Of a DNA stretch of 19,752 nucleotides, positions 17,079 to 19,752 are shown piece by piece. The DNA lies in the NCBI GenBank assembly GCA_902984215.1, contig CADWAF010000516.1, positions 1 to 19,752 on the forward strand, given 5' to 3'. Each line of letters opens with the position of its first letter. Position 1 is the stretch's first letter. Below the pieces are notes generated by a model, which did no database searches, had not been told where the DNA came from, and worked only from the letters and a program-made list of their open reading frames with translations. The position numbers and the translations under genes are program-made. This DNA comes from Willaertia magna (taxonomy: Eukaryota; Heterolobosea; Eutetramitea; Acrasida; Naegleriidae).

Positions 17079-18324
17079 TTATAATTTTGTTGATTTTCTT
17101 CTTCTTGCCTTTTCATTTGCAATTTCTTGTTGTTGTAACACTTTTCTCTTTTCAGATTCCTTAATTACAAAATCTGCAACTTCAGTAAATACATTTTTCG
17201 TTTCATTTTGATCAATTGCAGATAATGGATAAACTCTTAAATTATCTCTAGCATGATCTGTTGTAAATTGTAAATAATATTGTTTTAAAAATTCAATTAC
17301 TTCTTTATCATCTTTTTCATCTCCTTTAAATTCTTTAAAATATTGTTTAAAAGATTTATTTTTTAATTTTTGTTGTAAAATATCCTTTTTGTTTAAAATC
17401 ATTATTAAAGGTGTATTTAAAAACATTGGCTTATTAGAAATATCTCTTAAAACTTCAACTGTTTCTTGTACTCTCCATGTTTCATTTGATTCATAACATG
17501 TTAAATCAAATTCAGATAAAGAAACCATAAATACAATTGCATCAACATCTGAAAATAAATGTATCCACTTTTTACGTTCATTTCTTTGTCCACCAACATC
17601 TACTAATTTTAATTGTTGTCCACTATTTAATTCAAATGCCATTTCAATAATTCCTAATGTTTTAACTCTTGTATGTAAAATATCATCGATTGATGGAATA
17701 TAATCATTTTCACAAATTCTTTGAATATTTTTAAATAAACTATTTACAATCAATCATTAATCAATCATTAATTAACTAATTAACTTACTATTCAGCAGAA
17801 TCATATAATTGAAATTCTTCTCTATTTTGAAAAGCTTGTTGTATTCCTTCATCTTTCCAAACCATTTCAATCTTCTCTTTCCAGTCTTTTGGATTTTCTA
17901 ATAAATCATTTATTGTTAAACTTTCATTTACTAAAGTAGTAGCATATTCAATCGCTTTTTCATTACAAATTTTAATTTCTAAAGTTTGTGTTCCTAAAAT
18001 TAAATTTCTAATATTTTCTAATAGATTTTCATAAACGTCACTTTTCATTTCTTTTCTTGTTTCTTCACTTGCTATTCCTTTATTATACATTAATTGAATT
18101 TGTTTAAATAATGTTGATTTACCATTTTCACCTGGACCTAAAAGTAAAATTGTAATTGGTTTATTATTTTTATTATTATTTGTAAAGATATCACCTGCGG
18201 AGGTACTTGTTGTTGTTACTTGTGGTTGTTGAAATGTAGAGGAAGCTCTGGAACGTCTATTGTTGGAATTAGGTCCCATAAAATCTTCAGTGGTAGTAGT
18301 TGTACTTTTGATAACTTGTCCCAT
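17079..18324 (-). CDS. Divergent heterotrimeric G-protein alpha subunit (2 exons)
   Basis: Exons 17789-18324 and 17079-17739, with a 49-bp intron (GTAAGT...AATAG), encode 398 residues. The splice restores YDSAEYLFKNIQRI, as in other G-alpha proteins. G1 is GPGENGKST (63-71) instead of the usual GAGESGKST. G2 is intact (LHTRVKTLG: R203, T206). G3 is DVGGQR with Q230. G4 is LNKKD. G5 is weak (PLSAID in place of TCAT). A Ser/Thr/Asn-rich insert of about 23 residues lies before the P-loop. Gly2 could be myristoylated, but position 6 is Lys and no Cys is near. The C-terminus runs about 20 residues past the usual end and is basic and Gln/Lys/Arg-rich, so the normal receptor-contact tail is absent. 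Helical and Ras-like domains are otherwise complete. Confidence 0.93.
17751..17772 (+). repeat. 11-bp tandem duplication inside the G-alpha intron
   Basis: CAATCATTAAT occurs twice in a row (17751-17761 and 17762-17772), so 22 of the 49 intron bases are a duplication. The splice sites lie outside it. Confidence 0.9.
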
Positions 18325-18616
18325 TTGTATTATTTGTTGTTATTATTGGTTTGTTTATTTGATGGGTATTGAAAGGTTTAGTGAAGTGTTGTGTGTTTAG
18401 TGTGGTTCACACTTTGAAAATATTTTTTTTGAAAGATAAATTGTCGTCTTTCATGTTCTGTTTGTCTTCCATATAATCTCAAAAAGGAATGCCACACCAT
18501 TTAACTTGTTCTTGTCTTCCACAGCACACGGAGTGAGGGACCTCTCGGGAACCTGTAGTGCTGTAGATTTTTTGTTGGGACAGAAAAACGGCACACCGAC
18601 TCAGTTTAATAAAAAA
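18325..18616. promoter_or_regulatory. 292-bp divergent promoter region
   Basis: This spacer separates G-alpha (-) from the gene starting at 18617 (+). It is clearly richer in G and C than the flanking genes, most of all at 18515-18600, where the inverted repeat at 18521-18564 lies. No coding frame or tRNA is seen. Confidence 0.5.
18521..18564. repeat. GC-rich inverted repeat (7-bp arms, 30-bp loop)
   Basis: ACAGCAC (18521-18527) and GTGCTGT (18558-18564) are perfect inverted copies around a GC-rich 30-base loop. It could be a hairpin in a 5' leader, a paired binding site or a short structured RNA; nothing further can be shown from sequence alone. Confidence 0.4.
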
Positions 18617-19752
18617 ATGTCGCAACTCAAAGACTTGGTTGTTATTTTGCCTATTGAAATTAAATATTTAATAATTTCCTATTTTCCAATTCAATTTTTA
18701 ATTGGACTTATTCCCATAAAAGATGAAACAAAATTGGAAGAAATTAAATATTTATTAAACGAAAAAAGTTTACAAAATTTCATAAATAATTTTATAAAAA
18801 ATAGTTTAAATTTAATTAATAAAACTCTAATATTTCATGATTTAGATTTACATATTTTAAAATTAAATAAATTGGAACAGAATTTATTTTTAAATTTAGA
18901 AAATAATAATTTTAAAGAATTTAATTTAGCTGAATTTAAAAAATTAAAAATAATTTCAAAAGTTTTATTAAAAATAAATTATTTATTTTTTACAGAAACA
19001 ACTGATTATTATTTTTGTAAAAAATTACAAATAATTTTGGATAAATTAAATTGTAAAGAATTAGAAATTTGTTGGATTTTTAATAAACAAGAATTATTAA
19101 AAAATAATTTTTATAAATACCACAATTATTTTTATAGTTATTTATGTAATTTAATTATACAAAATGATAAATTTAGAAATGAAATTTTGCAAAATATTAA
19201 TTGTGATAATTTTAGAATTCATGGAATGTTATTTATAAAACAAGAAAATTTAAATTTTGATATTTTACAAATTGCAACAATTGATGATAATATTTTACCA
19301 AAAAGATTACAAAAAATTGATAATGATCTTTTACAAAATACTTTACAAAATACAACTTTACAACAAATTAATTTTACAGAACTAAAATTATTAAAATATT
19401 TTAAAAATATAAAAAAACAAAATAATCGCATAACTAATGAAATTTTATTTCAGCACTTTACAAAAGGAATAAATAAAAATATTTTATTTGAATATAATTT
19501 TAATCCAAAAAAAGATAATTTATTTAAAACAATAAAATTATGTCAATCTTATTCTTTACAATTACCTTTTAATTATTCACCAATTTGGTCTTGGATTTCA
19601 AATATTAAATTAATTATTAATCCATTTACAAATAATTATTATTTAAAGTGTTATCGTTCTTTGTTACAATTACTTTATTTATTATTTGGTTTTGAATTTT
19701 TATTTGTGTTATTTATTTCTTTTACTATTTATTTTGATAAACTTTCTTTTTT
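18617..19752 (+). CDS. Very AT-rich protein, possibly F-box-like (3' partial)
   Basis: From ATG 18617-18619 one frame stays open to the window edge: 378 codons with no stop, in DNA so AT-rich that stop codons crowd the other frames. The ATG sits in the same A-run context as neighbouring genes. The product is dominated by Leu, Asn, Lys, Ile and Phe. The start (LPIEIKYLIISYFPIQFLI, residues about 12-30) resembles the first helices of an F-box, but the later conserved Trp is not evident. Near the right edge (about 347-372) lies a strongly hydrophobic stretch (LLYLLFGFEFLFVLFI) that could be a membrane helix. The family is not recognised and the C-terminus lies outside the window. Confidence 0.65.
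   Translation, partial: MSQLKDLVVILPIEIKYLIISYFPIQFLIGLIPIKDETKLEEIKYLLNEKSLQNFINNFIKNSLNLINKTLIFHDLDLHILKLNKLEQNLFLNLENNNFKEFNLAEFKKLKIISKVLLKINYLFFTETTDYYFCKKLQIILDKLNCKELEICWIFNKQELLKNNFYKYHNYFYSYLCNLIIQNDKFRNEILQNINCDNFRIHGMLFIKQENLNFDILQIATIDDNILPKRLQKIDNDLLQNTLQNTTLQQINFTELKLLKYFKNIKKQNNRITNEILFQHFTKGINKNILFEYNFNPKKDNLFKTIKLCQSYSLQLPFNYSPIWSWISNIKLIINPFTNNYYLKCYRSLLQLLYLLFGFEFLFVLFISFTIYFDKLSF

Noticed and set aside
1..19752. CRISPR arrays, insertion sequences, rRNA or bacterial operons
   Set aside because: No spaced direct repeats, transposase genes, terminal inverted repeats or rRNA segments were seen; gene structure is eukaryotic.

Overview
The window is nuclear DNA from a compact, very AT-rich eukaryotic genome. 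Nine spliceosomal introns of 41-57 bp (GTAAGT/GTATGT...AG) interrupt five of the genes, and the standard stop codons are used. The protein set (CDC14, heterotrimeric G-alpha, p24/TMED cargo receptor, pyridoxal kinase, aminopeptidase P, several F-box proteins) is eukaryotic. Dense packing, few and short introns, many F-box proteins and Asn/Lys-rich low-complexity segments suggest a free-living amoeboid protist. A heterolobosean (Naegleria/Willaertia-like) is my best guess, made by eye and not proven.

Layout. 1-254: 3' end of a Cys/Lys-rich gene (+). 370-2322 (+) and 2341-5205 (-): two convergent F-box genes. The second is the most striking gene in the window: an F-box, ankyrin-like repeats and a histone-H3-like fold in one 954-residue chain. 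5206-5628: its promoter, which also holds a decayed coding-like frame. 5629-6117 (-): an unknown two-helix membrane protein. 6522-7475 (+): pyridoxal kinase, one intron; its stop codon directly abuts that of an unknown membrane protein at 7476-7916 (-). 7970-8655 (-): p24/TMED protein, one intron. 8797-10158 (-): PhyH-family dioxygenase. 10276-12156 (-): aminopeptidase P, one intron. 12373-12741 (+): small mitochondrial-type membrane protein, one intron. 12957-13715 (+): CUE-domain protein. 14027-15916 (+): CDC14 phosphatase, five exons. 15935-16921 (-): ribose-phosphate pyrophosphokinase. 17079-18324 (-): divergent G-alpha, one intron. 18617 to the window edge (+): an extremely AT-rich frame with no stop, perhaps another F-box-like protein.

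The genes do not form one pathway. They cover housekeeping metabolism (PLP and PRPP synthesis, proline-peptide turnover), trafficking (p24), signalling (G-alpha), cell cycle (CDC14) and ubiquitin-linked functions (F-box, CUE). Convergent neighbours lie 0-18 bp apart, so their 3' UTRs must overlap. Gene models were spliced by hand from splice consensus, frame continuity and family conservation.
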